NCBI RefSeq assembly: GCF_000171815.1
Contig: NZ_ABGR01000007.1
Coordinates: 114,151 to 178,150, forward strand
Length of the DNA stretch: 64,000 nucleotides
Direction: 5' to 3'
DNA from: Vibrio sp. AND4
GTDB lineage: Bacteria; Pseudomonadota; Gammaproteobacteria; Enterobacterales; Vibrionaceae
The translations under genes and the position numbers were made by a program. Positions 1 through 9,530 of this stretch are shown here, piece after piece; position 1 is the stretch's first letter; every line of letters starts with the position of its first letter. The notes beneath the pieces were generated by a model, which worked only from the letters and a program-made list of their open reading frames with translations, made no database searches and was not told where the DNA came from.

Positions 1-30
1 GATAAGTGATAAAACGTTTTCTACTGACAT
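1..30 (-). CDS. glnA: Glutamine synthetase, first 10 codons only
   Basis: The reverse strand opens with ATG and reads MSVENVLSLI before running off the window, which matches the usual N-terminus of Vibrio glutamine synthetase (glutamate + NH3 + ATP to glutamine). A GGAGG-type ribosome site lies just upstream (revcomp of about 39-44). Divergence from typA, and the NtrC and sigma-54 sites between the two genes, support the call. Only ten residues are visible, so identity rests on that match plus context. Confidence 0.85.
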   Translation of the reverse strand, partial: MSVENVLSLI

Positions 31-145
31 CTTGGATAACCTCCAGTGTTAATAAAGCGGTAAAAACTCGATTTGTGAGAAATTGATTTACTCAGTATTG
101 ATTAATTTGATTAACATTTTATTAATCGATACTGACTAGGTCTTA

Positions 146-160
146 GCTAAAACTGTGCCA
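146..160 (-). promoter_or_regulatory. Sigma-54 (-24/-12) promoter of glnA
   Basis: The reverse strand reads TGGCACAGTTTTAGC: a GG at -24 and a GC at -12 separated by exactly 10 bases, as RpoN promoters require. Transcription would start near 134 and give a leader of about 100 nt before glnA. NtrC-type enhancer sites lie 60-125 bases upstream, the usual arrangement at glnA. Confidence 0.75.
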
Positions 161-208
161 AAAAAATTATTCCATTAATTTCAATTGATTATGTTTTTTT
201 GTGCTAGC

Positions 209-230
209 TTGGTGCAAGTGGTTGCACCAA
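209..230. promoter_or_regulatory. NtrC (GlnG) enhancer site 1
   Basis: This is a perfect 9-bp inverted repeat, TTGGTGCAA then GTGG then TTGCACCAA. It contains the NtrC consensus half-sites GCACNNNNNTGGTGC in inverted form and lies upstream of the glnA sigma-54 promoter. Binding is inferred from the motif and position. Confidence 0.7.
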
Positions 231-243
231 AATGATCTTCGAC

Positions 244-260
244 TGCACCTTAATAGTGCA
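244..260. promoter_or_regulatory. NtrC enhancer site 2
   Basis: The sequence TGCACCTTAATAGTGCA has two 6-bp inverted half-sites (TGCACC / AGTGCA) with five bases between, matching the NtrC pattern. With the site at 209-230 it forms the usual pair of enhancers. It also lies close to the -35 region of the putative typA promoter, so it could influence both genes. Confidence 0.65.
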
Positions 261-283
261 CCTTTTTATTGTTGCACTATAAT
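254..283 (+). promoter_or_regulatory. Possible sigma-70 promoter of typA
   Basis: A perfect TATAAT lies at 278-283. The region 17 bases upstream (255-260, AGTGCA) is a poor -35 and overlaps an NtrC site, so an activator may be needed. If used, the typA leader would be about 270 nt and would contain the 9-bp inverted repeat TTGCTTATC (296-304) / GATAAGCAA (336-344). The assignment rests mostly on the -10 box. Confidence 0.35.
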
Positions 284-560
284 GTGACAATCACGTTGCT
301 TATCCCGCTCAGTCTTTACGCGAGTGTGAGTTTTCGATAAGCAATGATTAGCATAAATTTGCTTTTAATCCACTCTCCGAGTGAAATAAACTGGGCGCGA
401 AGTGTAAATTTGGTATAAAAGCTAAGGACTGGATCACATATTTCTGGGTTTTTTGCTAGAATCTGGTACATTATGGCCGTTTTTTTAATCAGTAAATGTC
501 GTCAGAGAGCACCTGTTCTCGGCATGGGGGCATTTCATATATCTAAGTGAATCAATATCC

Positions 561-2390
561 ATGGCTACTCCACAGATTGATAAATTAAGAAATATCGCGA
601 TCATCGCGCACGTTGACCACGGTAAAACAACGTTGGTTGACAAGCTGCTACAACAATCAGGCACGCTAGAGTCTCGCGGTGAAGCTGAAGAGCGAGTCAT
701 GGACTCGAACGACATCGAGAAAGAGCGTGGCATCACCATTCTTGCTAAAAATACAGCAATTAACTGGAATGACTACCGCATCAACATCGTAGATACTCCG
801 GGACACGCGGACTTCGGTGGTGAAGTAGAACGTATCATGTCGATGGTAGATTCAGTATTACTTATCGTTGACGCAGTTGACGGCCCAATGCCGCAAACGC
901 GTTTCGTAACTCAAAAAGCATTCGCTCACGGTCTTAAGCCAATCGTTGTAATCAACAAGATTGACCGTCCTGGTGCTCGTCCTGATTGGGTTATGGACCA
1001 AGTATTCGACCTATTCGACAACCTAGGTGCCACTGACGAACAGCTAGACTTTAAAGTAGTTTACGCTTCAGCACTTAACGGTTGGGCTGCACTAGAGGAA
1101 GGCGAAACTGGCGAGAACATGGAACCACTGTTCCAAACTATCGTTGAAGAAGTAACGGCACCTCAAGTTGACCTAGATGGTCCACTGCAGATGCAAGTTT
1201 CTCAGCTAGATTACAGCTCTTACGTTGGCGTCATCGGTGTTGCTCGTGTAACTCGTGGTAGCGTTAAGCCAAACCAACAAGTAACAGTTATTGGTGCTGA
1301 CGGTAAGACTCGTAACGGTAAAGTTGGTACAGTAATGGGCTACCTAGGCCTAGAGCGTCACGAAGTTGAGCAAGCGAATGCGGGTGATATCATCGCAATC
1401 ACGGGTCTTGGCGAGCTAAAAATCTCTGACACTATCTGTGCACAAAACCAAGTTGAAGCATTACCACCGCTATCTGTTGATGAACCAACAGTAACGATGA
1501 CGTTCCAAGTGAACACGTCTCCATTCGCTGGTAAAGAAGGTAAGTTCGTAACTTCACGTAACATCCTTGAGCGTCTAGAGAAGGAACTGGTACACAACGT
1601 TGCACTGCGTGTTGAGCAAACAGACGATCCAGACAAATTCCGCGTATCAGGCCGTGGTGAGCTTCACCTATCTATCCTGATCGAAAACATGCGTCGTGAA
1701 GGCTTCGAGCTAGCTGTATCTCGTCCAGAAGTAATCATCAAAGAAGAAGATGGCCAACTAATGGAACCGTTCGAGACAGTAACGATCGACGTTATGGAAG
1801 AGCACCAAGGCGGTATCATGGAGAACATCGGCCTACGTAAAGGTGAGCTGAAAGACATGTCTCCAGATGGCAAAGGCCGTGTACGTATGGACTTCGACAT
1901 GCCATCTCGTGGTCTGATCGGTTTCCAAACTGAGTTCATGACGCTAACGTCTGGTTCTGGTCTTCTGTACCATACATTTGACCACTACGGCCCACACAAA
2001 GGCGGTAACATCGGTCAACGTGTTAACGGTGTACTAATCGCGAACGCGATGGGTAAAGCGCTAACAAACGCACTGTTTAACCTACAAGAACGTGGTCGTC
2101 TATTCATCGGTCACGGTGTTGAGGTTTACGAAGGCATGGTTATCGGTATTCACAGCCGCGACAACGACCTAACAGTAAACGCACTGAAAGGTAAGCAGCT
2201 AACTAACGTTCGTGCATCTGGTACAGATGATGCGCAGGTTCTTACTCCGCCAATCAAGATGACTCTTGAGCAAGCACTAGAGTTTATCGATGATGATGAA
2301 CTAGTAGAAGTGACACCTGAAAGCATCCGTATCCGTAAGAAATTCCTAACGGAAAGCGATCGTAAGCGCGCTTCACGTTCAGCAAAATAA
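561..2390 (+). CDS. typA: Ribosome-dependent GTPase BipA/TypA
   Basis: A translational GTPase that binds the 70S ribosome and acts in ribosome assembly and stress or cold adaptation. At 609 residues it has normal family length. The GTPase motifs are clear: AHVDHGKT at 16-23, RGITI at 56-60, DTPGH at 78-82 and NKID at 132-135. EF-G-like domains and the BipA-specific C-terminal domain follow. No strong Shine-Dalgarno sequence precedes the ATG; the start was chosen because MATPQI is the family N-terminus. It is divergent from glnA, as in enterobacteria, and ends at a strong terminator. Confidence 0.97.
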   Translation: MATPQIDKLRNIAIIAHVDHGKTTLVDKLLQQSGTLESRGEAEERVMDSNDIEKERGITILAKNTAINWNDYRINIVDTPGHADFGGEVERIMSMVDSVLLIVDAVDGPMPQTRFVTQKAFAHGLKPIVVINKIDRPGARPDWVMDQVFDLFDNLGATDEQLDFKVVYASALNGWAALEEGETGENMEPLFQTIVEEVTAPQVDLDGPLQMQVSQLDYSSYVGVIGVARVTRGSVKPNQQVTVIGADGKTRNGKVGTVMGYLGLERHEVEQANAGDIIAITGLGELKISDTICAQNQVEALPPLSVDEPTVTMTFQVNTSPFAGKEGKFVTSRNILERLEKELVHNVALRVEQTDDPDKFRVSGRGELHLSILIENMRREGFELAVSRPEVIIKEEDGQLMEPFETVTIDVMEEHQGGIMENIGLRKGELKDMSPDGKGRVRMDFDMPSRGLIGFQTEFMTLTSGSGLLYHTFDHYGPHKGGNIGQRVNGVLIANAMGKALTNALFNLQERGRLFIGHGVEVYEGMVIGIHSRDNDLTVNALKGKQLTNVRASGTDDAQVLTPPIKMTLEQALEFIDDDELVEVTPESIRIRKKFLTESDRKRASRSAK

Positions 2391-2414
2391 TTTGCTGTAA
2401 CGGATTCGATTAAG

Positions 2415-2446
2415 AAAAAGCCCTGAGTGATGCTCGGGGCTTTTTG
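2415..2446 (+). terminator. Rho-independent terminator of typA
   Basis: A GC-rich hairpin (AAGCCCTGAG / CTCGGGGCTT, short loop) is followed by TTTTT at 2441-2445. It starts about 25 bases after the typA stop. A-runs on the left side could let it work in the opposite direction too. Confidence 0.85.
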
Positions 2447-2528
2447 TCTCTTACGGAAAAGACAAAGTTGGCAGGGATAATACTGAGAAATCACTTGGGT
2501 TGTCGGGTGGAACTTGGCAACCAGATAG

Positions 2529-2553
2529 GAAAACCTCCTCACGTGGAGGAGGC
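2529..2553 (-). terminator. Terminator of the DUF2959 lipoprotein gene
   Basis: A 7-bp perfect stem, CCTCCTC / GAGGAGG (2534-2540 / 2546-2552), is followed on the reverse strand by TTTTCC. It begins about 10 bases after the stop codon of the lipoprotein gene. Confidence 0.75.
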
Positions 2554-2561
2554 TAAGCAAT

Positions 2562-3203
2562 TTATTTTTGATTCAGCTGTTGTAAGAACTCATCCGATTC
2601 AGCAATCGCGGCGTTCATTTGTTTTATCGCGTATTGAATCTCTTTCTCTAGACTAGAGAATTCCCCTTTCAATGAGCCAATCGCGCTCGCATTCAAGTTG
2701 TGCTTCAAGTAAAGCGTGTTATCACGCAGCGTATTCAGCACTGGCGTCATCTTGCTTTCTGCATGCTTCATCGCGCTCAGCATGTCTTTGTAAGACGCTT
2801 TGGTTTCACGTAGTTTCTGTTCGCTAGAGCGACGCAGTTTAGCGTTCGTGTATAGGTCTAGCTCGCCTTGCCATTCCTCAAACAACGCATCTGACACATC
2901 TTCAATCGCAGCGATACGGTCGCGTACGTCTTGTGCTGCTTTTTCACTGTCTTTGTATTTATCGTTAATGTTGTCATAGACACTTTCTAGCTCGCCACCG
3001 TCAAAGTTGGTGAGTGCCGAGACGGCTTCTAGTGCGCTGGTGAACTCTTTCTGCGCATCTTGTTGAGACTCTTTGGCATCTTCCACGCGGTCAACCATAA
3101 TGTCACGTTTGTGGTACCCCACTTGTTCCATTGCCGAATAATATGCGGATTGACATCCTGTCAAAGTGAAAATTGATAGTACAATTGCTAATAAATAAGG
3201 CAT
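2562..3203 (-). CDS. DUF2959 family lipoprotein, helical
   Basis: A 213-residue protein with a short hydrophobic leader and a lipobox LTGC, so Cys17 should be lipidated. The mature part is charged and rich in heptad-like Leu, Ala, Glu and Lys, which predicts long coiled-coil helices. I recognise it as the DUF2959 family, whose function is unknown. It stands alone between convergent typA and divergent yihY. A role at the outer membrane or periplasm follows from the lipobox only. Confidence 0.8.
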   Translation of the reverse strand: MPYLLAIVLSIFTLTGCQSAYYSAMEQVGYHKRDIMVDRVEDAKESQQDAQKEFTSALEAVSALTNFDGGELESVYDNINDKYKDSEKAAQDVRDRIAAIEDVSDALFEEWQGELDLYTNAKLRRSSEQKLRETKASYKDMLSAMKHAESKMTPVLNTLRDNTLYLKHNLNASAIGSLKGEFSSLEKEIQYAIKQMNAAIAESDEFLQQLNQK

Positions 3204-3238
3204 TCTAATGTCCTCGACGCTAATATATAGGAAGAACT

Positions 3239-4183
3239 ATGGACCAGTTATCAGAGAGTTACAAGGTGAGATTGAGCAAGCTCGTGCCGGTGAGTGTCGC
3301 GTTTTTCCAATATTTGCTCAAGCGCATGACGCACGATCGCGTTAATGTGAACGCAGGCTATTTAGCTTATATCACCTTATTGTCGATAGTGCCGATGTTG
3401 ACGGTATTGTTGTCGATACTATCGAAGTTTCCGGTGTTTGAGAATGTGGGCGAAACCTTGCAAGGTTACGTCATTGATAACTTTGTCCCTGCTGCTGGTG
3501 ATGCAGTAAGAACCGCGCTGCAAGAGTTTGTATCGAATACTGGCAAGATGACCGCCGTTGGTGGTGCGTTCTTGTTCGTGGCAGCATTGATGTTGATCTC
3601 TAATATCGACAAAAATTTAAACTACATATGGCGTGTGAAAGACAAGCGTCTTCCCGTATTTTCTTTCTCTATGTACTGGATGGTGTTAACTCTTGGCCCA
3701 ATTTTAGTGGGGGCAAGTATTGCTGCGACCTCTTACGTCACATCGCTGAAGCTGATGGAAAACGAAACGTTATCGGGAGCGTATGACTTATTTCTGCGTT
3801 GGCTGCCGTTGCTGCTGTCATTCTTTGCATTCATGGGGCTTTACTTCTTAGTACCCAACAAAAAAGTGTATCTGTCTCATGGGGCCATTGGCGCTGCTAT
3901 TGCCGCTGTGTTGTTTGAATTGAGTAAGAAGGGTTTTGCCTTCTACATAACCCAGTTCCCCTCTTATCAGTTAATTTACGGTGCACTCGCTGCGATCCCT
4001 ATTTTGTTTGTATGGGTCTATTTATGTTGGTTAATCGTGTTAATTGGTGCGGAAGTGACCGCCGCTCTTGGTGAAAGAGAGCGCTGGAGTGATGACTTAG
4101 AAATGATACACTCGACCGCTGAATTACAATTAACAGATGAAGGAAGCGAGAGTCGTGATAGCACTAATCCAACGCGTCAGTGA
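3239..4183 (+). CDS. yihY: YihY/BrkB family inner-membrane protein
   Basis: A 314-residue protein with about six hydrophobic segments, including [20 protein letters not shown] near residues 42-61. This region matches the YihY/BrkB (UPF0761) family, once wrongly called RNase BN. Molecular function is not established. AGGAAG lies 6-8 bases before the ATG. The last 29 bases overlap the start of dtd, and the yihY-dtd-yiiD order is shared with other gammaproteobacteria, so the three are probably cotranscribed. Confidence 0.88.
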   Translation: MDQLSESYKVRLSKLVPVSVAFFQYLLKRMTHDRVNVNAGYLAYITLLSIVPMLTVLLSILSKFPVFENVGETLQGYVIDNFVPAAGDAVRTALQEFVSNTGKMTAVGGAFLFVAALMLISNIDKNLNYIWRVKDKRLPVFSFSMYWMVLTLGPILVGASIAATSYVTSLKLMENETLSGAYDLFLRWLPLLLSFFAFMGLYFLVPNKKVYLSHGAIGAAIAAVLFELSKKGFAFYITQFPSYQLIYGALAAIPILFVWVYLCWLIVLIGAEVTAALGERERWSDDLEMIHSTAELQLTDEGSESRDSTNPTRQ

Positions 4184-4589
4184 AGCCGCCGTTCGTGTCG
4201 ACGGTGAGGTTGTCGGCGAAATAGACCAAGGTCTACTTGTCCTACTTGGTGTAGAGAAAGATGATGATGAAGCAAAAGCAAAACGTCTAATGGAACGTGT
4301 AACGACTTATCGTGTGTTTGAAGACGATGAAGGCAAAATGAACCTCAACGTTAAACAGATACAGGGTAAGGTATTGGTGGTATCTCAATTTACCTTACCA
4401 GCCGACACCAAAAAAGGCACTCGTGCCGGCTTTTCTCGCGGCGCTCATCCAGCGGATGCAGAACGTCTGTATGACTACTTCTCGAACTTATGTGAACAAG
4501 AACTGCCAACGCAGCGTGGTCGTTTCGCGGCCGATATGAAAGTGTCATTAATTAATGACGGCCCAGTGACTTTTTGGCTGCAGGTCTAA
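4155..4589 (+). CDS. dtd: D-aminoacyl-tRNA deacylase
   Basis: Removes D-amino acids, and glycine mischarged on tRNA-Ala, from tRNA as a proofreading step. The chosen GTG start gives MIALIQRV and 144 residues, the family length; an in-frame ATG 18 bases upstream would add residues not seen in the family. AAGGAAG at 4139-4145 is well placed for the GTG. The two signature motifs are present: SQFTL at 77-81 and NDGPVT (Gly-cisPro) at 134-139. The gene overlaps the 3' end of yihY by 29 bases. Confidence 0.95.
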   Translation: MIALIQRVSEAAVRVDGEVVGEIDQGLLVLLGVEKDDDEAKAKRLMERVTTYRVFEDDEGKMNLNVKQIQGKVLVVSQFTLPADTKKGTRAGFSRGAHPADAERLYDYFSNLCEQELPTQRGRFAADMKVSLINDGPVTFWLQV

Positions 4590-4683
4590 TCTGGTAACCA
4601 AAGCACCATGGTCTAAACTTTAATGCCAAGAAAATTTACTTGGGTATAAGGCTTTCACTTAGTTCGTATATCAAAGGATTGAT

Positions 4684-5601
4684 ATGTTTAAGCTCATAAC
4701 TCCAAAAACAGAAAACCAGCTCAACAAGTACTATCAATTTCGTTGGCAGTTGCTACGCGAGCCTTGGCGCATGCCGGTAGGATCCGAGCGAGACGAGTAC
4801 GATGGCATGAGCCATCACCGCATGATTACCGACAGTCGTGGTCGTCCGATGGCGATTGGTCGTTTGTATATTACTCCGGATAATGATGGTCAGATCCGTT
4901 ACATGGCAGTGAAGAGCAATCGTCGTAGCAAAGGTCTGGGTTCATTATTGCTGGTGGCGCTTGAGTCTCTTGCTCGGCAAGAGGGGGCAAAGCGTTTGGT
5001 GTGTAATGCCCGAGAGGACGCAATCGCTTTCTATGAGAAGAATAGTTTTGAGCGTCGTGGTGAGTTGACTGATGAGCGTGGCCCTGTGCGTCACCAACAA
5101 ATGGTGAAACCGCTCGACCCGATGGCGAATGTATTGCGTCGCCCAGATTGGTGTACTGAGCTGCAACAACGTTGGGAGGCGCAGATCCCAATTGCGGATA
5201 AAATGGGGATCAAAATCAACCAATACACGGGTTATCAATTTGAATGCAGTGCGCAGCTTAACCCAAACTTGAATCCACATAATACTATGTTTGCGGGCTC
5301 AGCTTTTACTCTGGCGACACTGACGGGGTGGGGCATGACGTGGTTGTTGATGAAAGAGCGTGGCCTACATGGTGACATTGTATTGGCAGACAGCTCGATT
5401 CGTTATCGCCATCCAGTCGAGCAGAACCCAGTAGCGAGCACCTCGCTTGATGGCATCAGTGGTGACTTGGACAGACTGGCATCAGGGCGCAAAGCGCGCA
5501 TCGTTGTCCATGTGGTGATCCACAGTGGCAATGTGCCAGCTGTGGATTTTGTGGGTACGTTCATGCTGTTACCGAGTCAATCCAAGTTACTCGGCTGCTA
5601 G
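4684..5601 (+). CDS. yiiD: GNAT acetyltransferase / hotdog thioesterase fusion (YiiD-like)
   Basis: A 305-residue two-domain protein. Residues about 1-145 form a GNAT N-acetyltransferase fold with an acetyl-CoA loop (RRSKGLGSLLL near 80-90). Residues about 155-300 form a hotdog thioesterase-like domain (NPHNTMFAGSAFTLATLTGW). This is the YiiD architecture. In E. coli YiiD has been linked to malonyl-ACP decarboxylation and fatty-acid initiation; I recall this from the literature and it is not proven here. It follows yihY-dtd and overlaps the convergent AsmA-like gene by 15 bases. Confidence 0.88.
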   Translation: MFKLITPKTENQLNKYYQFRWQLLREPWRMPVGSERDEYDGMSHHRMITDSRGRPMAIGRLYITPDNDGQIRYMAVKSNRRSKGLGSLLLVALESLARQEGAKRLVCNAREDAIAFYEKNSFERRGELTDERGPVRHQQMVKPLDPMANVLRRPDWCTELQQRWEAQIPIADKMGIKINQYTGYQFECSAQLNPNLNPHNTMFAGSAFTLATLTGWGMTWLLMKERGLHGDIVLADSSIRYRHPVEQNPVASTSLDGISGDLDRLASGRKARIVVHVVIHSGNVPAVDFVGTFMLLPSQSKLLGC

Positions 5602-7590
5602 AGTGGTTGAGTCTTGCTCTGGTGCGCTCTGATCTGATTGGTCCTGTTCGGCCGGTGAGTGGCTTGACGCCGAAGCACTGCTTTTTTGCAGTGGCTTTTC
5701 CTCTCGCTCGGTCTGTGCTGGTTTATTTATGCACTGATTCGTTTCAATTTCGTCACTCAGCACATCGCCTTTAATCATGCCGCACAAGGTTTGGAGTTGG
5801 TAAATCACGCCGTTAAGCGGGTTGCTCGCCATATCAAATTGACCAGACAGGTTACCCTTAATGGTCTTGCCTGAAATGGTGACTGGTTGAAGTTTAACTT
5901 CGCCGCGCTGAGCCTCTAAACGCAGCGGGCTGAAGGTGATAGCATCGCGTGAATCATCGGCTGTTGATTTTAAGCTGGTATCACGTAAGTTGGCTTCCGC
6001 TTCTCCCGATACGCTGTAAGCAAACATGCTTTGATCGCCGGCCAGCCCCTTTAGGTCGAGACTCAAATCAGAGAAACCATCAACCGCGAGTGCCGCTGGT
6101 AAAAACGGGTGAAACCATGCCAGAGGAAGCCCATCTGCATTAAGGTTGAGCGCCCAAGGTTGGCTGGTTGTACTGAGATCGATCTGTCCCAAGCCTTCGA
6201 TATAGCCGTGCTCAAGAGGAACGAACAGGCGTGTCAGTTGCCAGAGGCCGTGGTCACTTTGCGTTGCAATCGCCGCGTGTGAGGAGATTACTTGCTTGTA
6301 ACTCGCGTTGACGACGCTCGCTTCTAACTTGCCGTTCCAAATCCCCCAGCGGCCGTTGTTATGTTTTGCTTCTAGCTGGTCCCCTTCCATATTTAAGCCA
6401 GAAAGCTGCCAGTAAGGTTGTTTTGATAACTGGATAACTTGGCTGCGTTTTATCTCAAACTGCTTTACATCGACCTGGCGGAGCTTATTGGTGGCTTTTT
6501 GCCACCAGTCGACCTTGTCATTCGGTTGGATAGTCCATTTTAATCCACTGATGATGGCGCTGTTGATTTTCCAATGCTCAGGTTCAAATATGCCTGAAAC
6601 CTGCACAGCTCCTTGCTGCCAATCCAAGCTCAGTTCTTGCAGTTGAATCGCCCCGGGCTTGAGGGTGGCATTTAAGCGAGGCTCAACTGCGGTTTGATCT
6701 TGGAAACGCACGCTGTCTGCTTGCAGAGAAAGCTGCGCTGTTGTGTTCCATAGTGACAATGGCAGAGAGGCGTTCTCTAGTGATAACTCTAGGTTTTGCC
6801 AATGCCAAGCACCGTACTCAATATCCGCATTGAGGAGATCAAGGCTGTTGATATGATTGATGCGAACTGGCAGGGTTTGCCATGGTTTAGCGAGTAAAGA
6901 TTGCAGCAGTTGATTGTCGATGTTCAGCTTATCGGCGGTCATGTTTATGATTGACCAACCTTGTGGGTATTGTTCACCTTGAGCGGAGATCTCACTGCCA
7001 CGCCAGTTAAATGAGGCGCCGTAAAGTGTGCTGTCTTGTATTTTGTAATCCAGATCTACCAGCAACTTGTCGAATGCCTCACCATTCCAGTGCAGTTGTT
7101 CGGCAGAGAGCTGAATCGTACCATATGGCATCTTTTGTGCGTTAGTTGACCATGTTGGGTCTTGGATTTGTACATTCAAACCCGTAATGCTGAAGGTATC
7201 ATCGGCGTAATCTAGGTTCTTGAGCGCTATTTGATGGAGGTAAACGTTGCTCGATGGCGGCAGCGTTGGTATGCCTTGTTGTAAGCTCAACCCATCAATC
7301 AATAACGTATCGACAATCCATTTCCCATCACGGCGAATATCCGGATTTAACCAGAGATCGATTTGCTCAATCAAGGGCAGATCTTGTCGCTTGGTTACCA
7401 CGCCACTGAGGGTAAGATGATAAGGAAACTCGTATTGCACGTTATCGACTTGCAGTGGCAAATCGACAAAATCGGAAAACAGATGCCAGGTTTGGCGCGA
7501 ATGCGAGGTGGTGAGCATACCCACAAAGACGGCCGGAGCTGCGATCGCCAGTATGAGAATAAGAAGTAGAATTCGACTTGTTGTTTTCAT
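5587..7590 (-). CDS. AsmA-like protein
   Basis: A 667-residue protein with one N-terminal membrane anchor (residues about 5-27, MKTTSRILLLILILAIAAP). A long beta-rich periplasmic body follows, and the last part (about 480-610, containing LDLKGLAGDQS) resembles the AsmA C-terminal region. AsmA-family proteins span the periplasm and are tied to lipid transport between membranes. The last 40 residues are low-complexity Ser, Glu and Gln. It is convergent with yiiD, overlapping it by 15 bases, and no terminator is visible between them. Confidence 0.75.
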   Translation of the reverse strand: MKTTSRILLLILILAIAAPAVFVGMLTTSHSRQTWHLFSDFVDLPLQVDNVQYEFPYHLTLSGVVTKRQDLPLIEQIDLWLNPDIRRDGKWIVDTLLIDGLSLQQGIPTLPPSSNVYLHQIALKNLDYADDTFSITGLNVQIQDPTWSTNAQKMPYGTIQLSAEQLHWNGEAFDKLLVDLDYKIQDSTLYGASFNWRGSEISAQGEQYPQGWSIINMTADKLNIDNQLLQSLLAKPWQTLPVRINHINSLDLLNADIEYGAWHWQNLELSLENASLPLSLWNTTAQLSLQADSVRFQDQTAVEPRLNATLKPGAIQLQELSLDWQQGAVQVSGIFEPEHWKINSAIISGLKWTIQPNDKVDWWQKATNKLRQVDVKQFEIKRSQVIQLSKQPYWQLSGLNMEGDQLEAKHNNGRWGIWNGKLEASVVNASYKQVISSHAAIATQSDHGLWQLTRLFVPLEHGYIEGLGQIDLSTTSQPWALNLNADGLPLAWFHPFLPAALAVDGFSDLSLDLKGLAGDQSMFAYSVSGEAEANLRDTSLKSTADDSRDAITFSPLRLEAQRGEVKLQPVTISGKTIKGNLSGQFDMASNPLNGVIYQLQTLCGMIKGDVLSDEIETNQCINKPAQTEREEKPLQKSSASASSHSPAEQDQSDQSAPEQDSTTLAAE

Positions 7591-7639
7591 TCCTGCCCAA
7601 ACCTATACATAAATTGGAGTATGAGAATCTCAACTTACT

Positions 7640-7691
7640 TATACCCAAGTCATTGTTGCTGAATCAAGCATCTCGAGGTTACTTGGGTATA
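7640..7691. repeat. Vibrio intergenic palindromic repeat, copy 1
   Basis: A 52-base element with perfect 11-base inverted ends, TATACCCAAGT (7640-7650) and ACTTGGGTATA (7681-7691). The core CTGAATCAAGCATCTCGAGG recurs at 59808-59827. The same end sequence ACTTGGGTATA also appears alone near 4641-4651. It resembles short non-coding repeats scattered in vibrios (ERIC-like); family membership is inference. It lies between the 5' end of the AsmA-like gene and the pckA terminator. Confidence 0.7.
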
Positions 7692-7729
7692 GATAGGTTT
7701 AAGCTTGTATCAATCTGGGGCTGGATTCA

Positions 7730-7756
7730 ACAAAAGCCCCTTAAAATAGGGGCTTG
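7730..7756 (-). terminator. Terminator of pckA
   Basis: The stem AAGCCCC / GGGGCTT (7734-7740 / 7749-7755) is followed on the reverse strand by TTTTG. It lies about 45 bases after the pckA stop. Confidence 0.8.
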
Positions 7757-7799
7757 AAGATCATTTTTGCCACTGAGATAACAAGGTCTAGTGAATGGT

Positions 7800-9428
7800 T
7801 TAATCGAGCTGAGGCCCTGCTGCCACCAGTGATTTACCCTCAGTATGGTCAGTGTATTTATCAAAATTGTTGATGAAGCGCTTTGCCAAGTCTTTCGCTT
7901 TGCTTTCCCATTGCAGCGGGTCAACGTAGGTATCACGAGGGTCAAGGATGTTTGTCTCCACCCCCGGAAGTGAAGTTGGTACCTCTAGATTAAAGATTGG
8001 AATATGTTTGGTTTCTGCCTCTTCAATCGAACCATCAAGGATGGCATCAATGATACCGCGTGTATCTTGGATAGAGATACGTTTACCGCTGCCGTTCCAG
8101 CCAGTATTGACTAAATAAGCTTCTGCCCCCGCTGCTTCCATACGTTTCACCAGCACTTCTGCGTACTTTGTCGGATGCAAGGTTAGGAATGCAGCACCGA
8201 AACACGCTGAGAAGGTCGGTGTTGGTTCTGTAATACCACGCTCTGTCCCCGCTAGTTTTGCCGTAAAGCCTGAAAGGAAATGGTATTTGGTTTGCTCAGG
8301 AGTCAGTTTCGATACAGGAGGGAGTACGCCGAATGCGTCAGCGGATAAGAAGATCACCTTGTTGGCGTGGCCGCCTTTGGATACGGGTTTCACTATGTTG
8401 TCGATGTGATACAGTGGGTAAGACACTCGGGTGTTCTCAGTTTTAGAACCATCATCAAAGTCGATGGATCCATCGCTGCGAACCGTCACGTTCTCCAATA
8501 ATGCATCACGGCGAATGGCGTCGTAGATATCAGGCTCGGCTTCTTTCGATAGCTTGATGGTCTTTGCGTAACAGCCACCTTCAAAATTGAAGACACCATC
8601 ATCATCCCAACCGTGCTCGTCATCCCCAATTAGCGCACGTTTAGGATCGGTAGATAAGGTTGTTTTACCTGTGCCAGATAGCCCGAAGAAGATCGCCACA
8701 TCGCCTTCTTCACCCATGTTTGCGCTGCAGTGCATCGATGCAATATCCTTCAATGGAAGGAAGTAGTTCATCATTGCGAACATGCCTTTTTTCATTTCGC
8801 CGCCGTACCAAGTGCCGCCGATCAATTGCATGCGCTCTGTTAGGTTGAATACAGTGAAGTTTTCAGAATTTAAACCCTGTTGTTGCCATTTGTCGTTGGT
8901 GCACTTCGCACCGTTCATTACCACGAAATCAGGTTCAAATGTTGCTAATTCCTCTTCTGTTGGGCGGATGAACATGTTTTTCACGAAGTGCGCTTGCCAG
9001 GCTACTTCGGTGATCACTCGAATACTTAAACGAGAATCTGGGTTTGCCCCACAATAACCGTCAATCACAAATAGACGCTTACCTGAAAGTTGGTTGGTCA
9101 CTTGCGCTTTGAGATCATCCCACACTTCTTGAGTGATGGGTTTGTTGTCGTTTCTCACAGTGTCAGAGGTCCACCACATATGCTCTTCTGTCGTTGCATC
9201 TTTAACAATGTACTTATCTTTCGGAGAGCGACCAGTGAAGATACCAGTGTCTACAGCAATCGCGCCAAGCTCAGTAACCACACCACGTTCATAACCGGTT
9301 AGGTCAGCACGGGTCTCTTCCTCAAACAGCACTTCGTAGCTAGGGTTGCGTAAAACCTCTTTAGCGTTTTGCACTCCGTGCTTGGTCAGATCAATTGTTG
9401 CAGCCTTTGTGTGTTCCATAACGGTCAT
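7800..9428 (-). CDS. pckA: ATP-dependent phosphoenolpyruvate carboxykinase
   Basis: Converts oxaloacetate + ATP to phosphoenolpyruvate + CO2 + ADP, the entry step of gluconeogenesis in the cytosol. It has 542 residues, the usual length. Visible motifs are GRSPKDK at 66-72, the kinase-1a P-loop GLSGTGKTT at 249-257, and the metal/ATP motif GDDEHGW at 268-274. AAGGAG five bases before the first ATG fixes the start, although a second ATG lies three codons on. A perfect TATAAT (revcomp of 9458-9463) with a dyad in the -35 region suggests activator-dependent expression. The hslR-hslO-pckA order is conserved with E. coli. Confidence 0.98.
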   Translation of the reverse strand: MTVMEHTKAATIDLTKHGVQNAKEVLRNPSYEVLFEEETRADLTGYERGVVTELGAIAVDTGIFTGRSPKDKYIVKDATTEEHMWWTSDTVRNDNKPITQEVWDDLKAQVTNQLSGKRLFVIDGYCGANPDSRLSIRVITEVAWQAHFVKNMFIRPTEEELATFEPDFVVMNGAKCTNDKWQQQGLNSENFTVFNLTERMQLIGGTWYGGEMKKGMFAMMNYFLPLKDIASMHCSANMGEEGDVAIFFGLSGTGKTTLSTDPKRALIGDDEHGWDDDGVFNFEGGCYAKTIKLSKEAEPDIYDAIRRDALLENVTVRSDGSIDFDDGSKTENTRVSYPLYHIDNIVKPVSKGGHANKVIFLSADAFGVLPPVSKLTPEQTKYHFLSGFTAKLAGTERGITEPTPTFSACFGAAFLTLHPTKYAEVLVKRMEAAGAEAYLVNTGWNGSGKRISIQDTRGIIDAILDGSIEEAETKHIPIFNLEVPTSLPGVETNILDPRDTYVDPLQWESKAKDLAKRFINNFDKYTDHTEGKSLVAAGPQLD

Positions 9429-9457
9429 AGGTGCTCCTTCTAAGGACTTTTGTAGGG

Positions 9458-9501
9458 ATTATAAGAATATTTAATTTTTAGTTGCTCACCATGCTAGCAA
9501 C
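9458..9501 (-). promoter_or_regulatory. pckA promoter with dyad in the -35 region
   Basis: A perfect -10 TATAAT (revcomp of 9458-9463) has no good -35. In the -35 position sits a perfect inverted repeat, GTTGCT (9481-9486) and AGCAAC (9496-9501), nine bases apart. This looks like an activator site at a weak-35 promoter. No clear CRP consensus was found. The regulator is unknown. Confidence 0.45.
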
Positions 9502-9530
9502 GGGATGGGCAGAAAACAGGGATACAGCTC

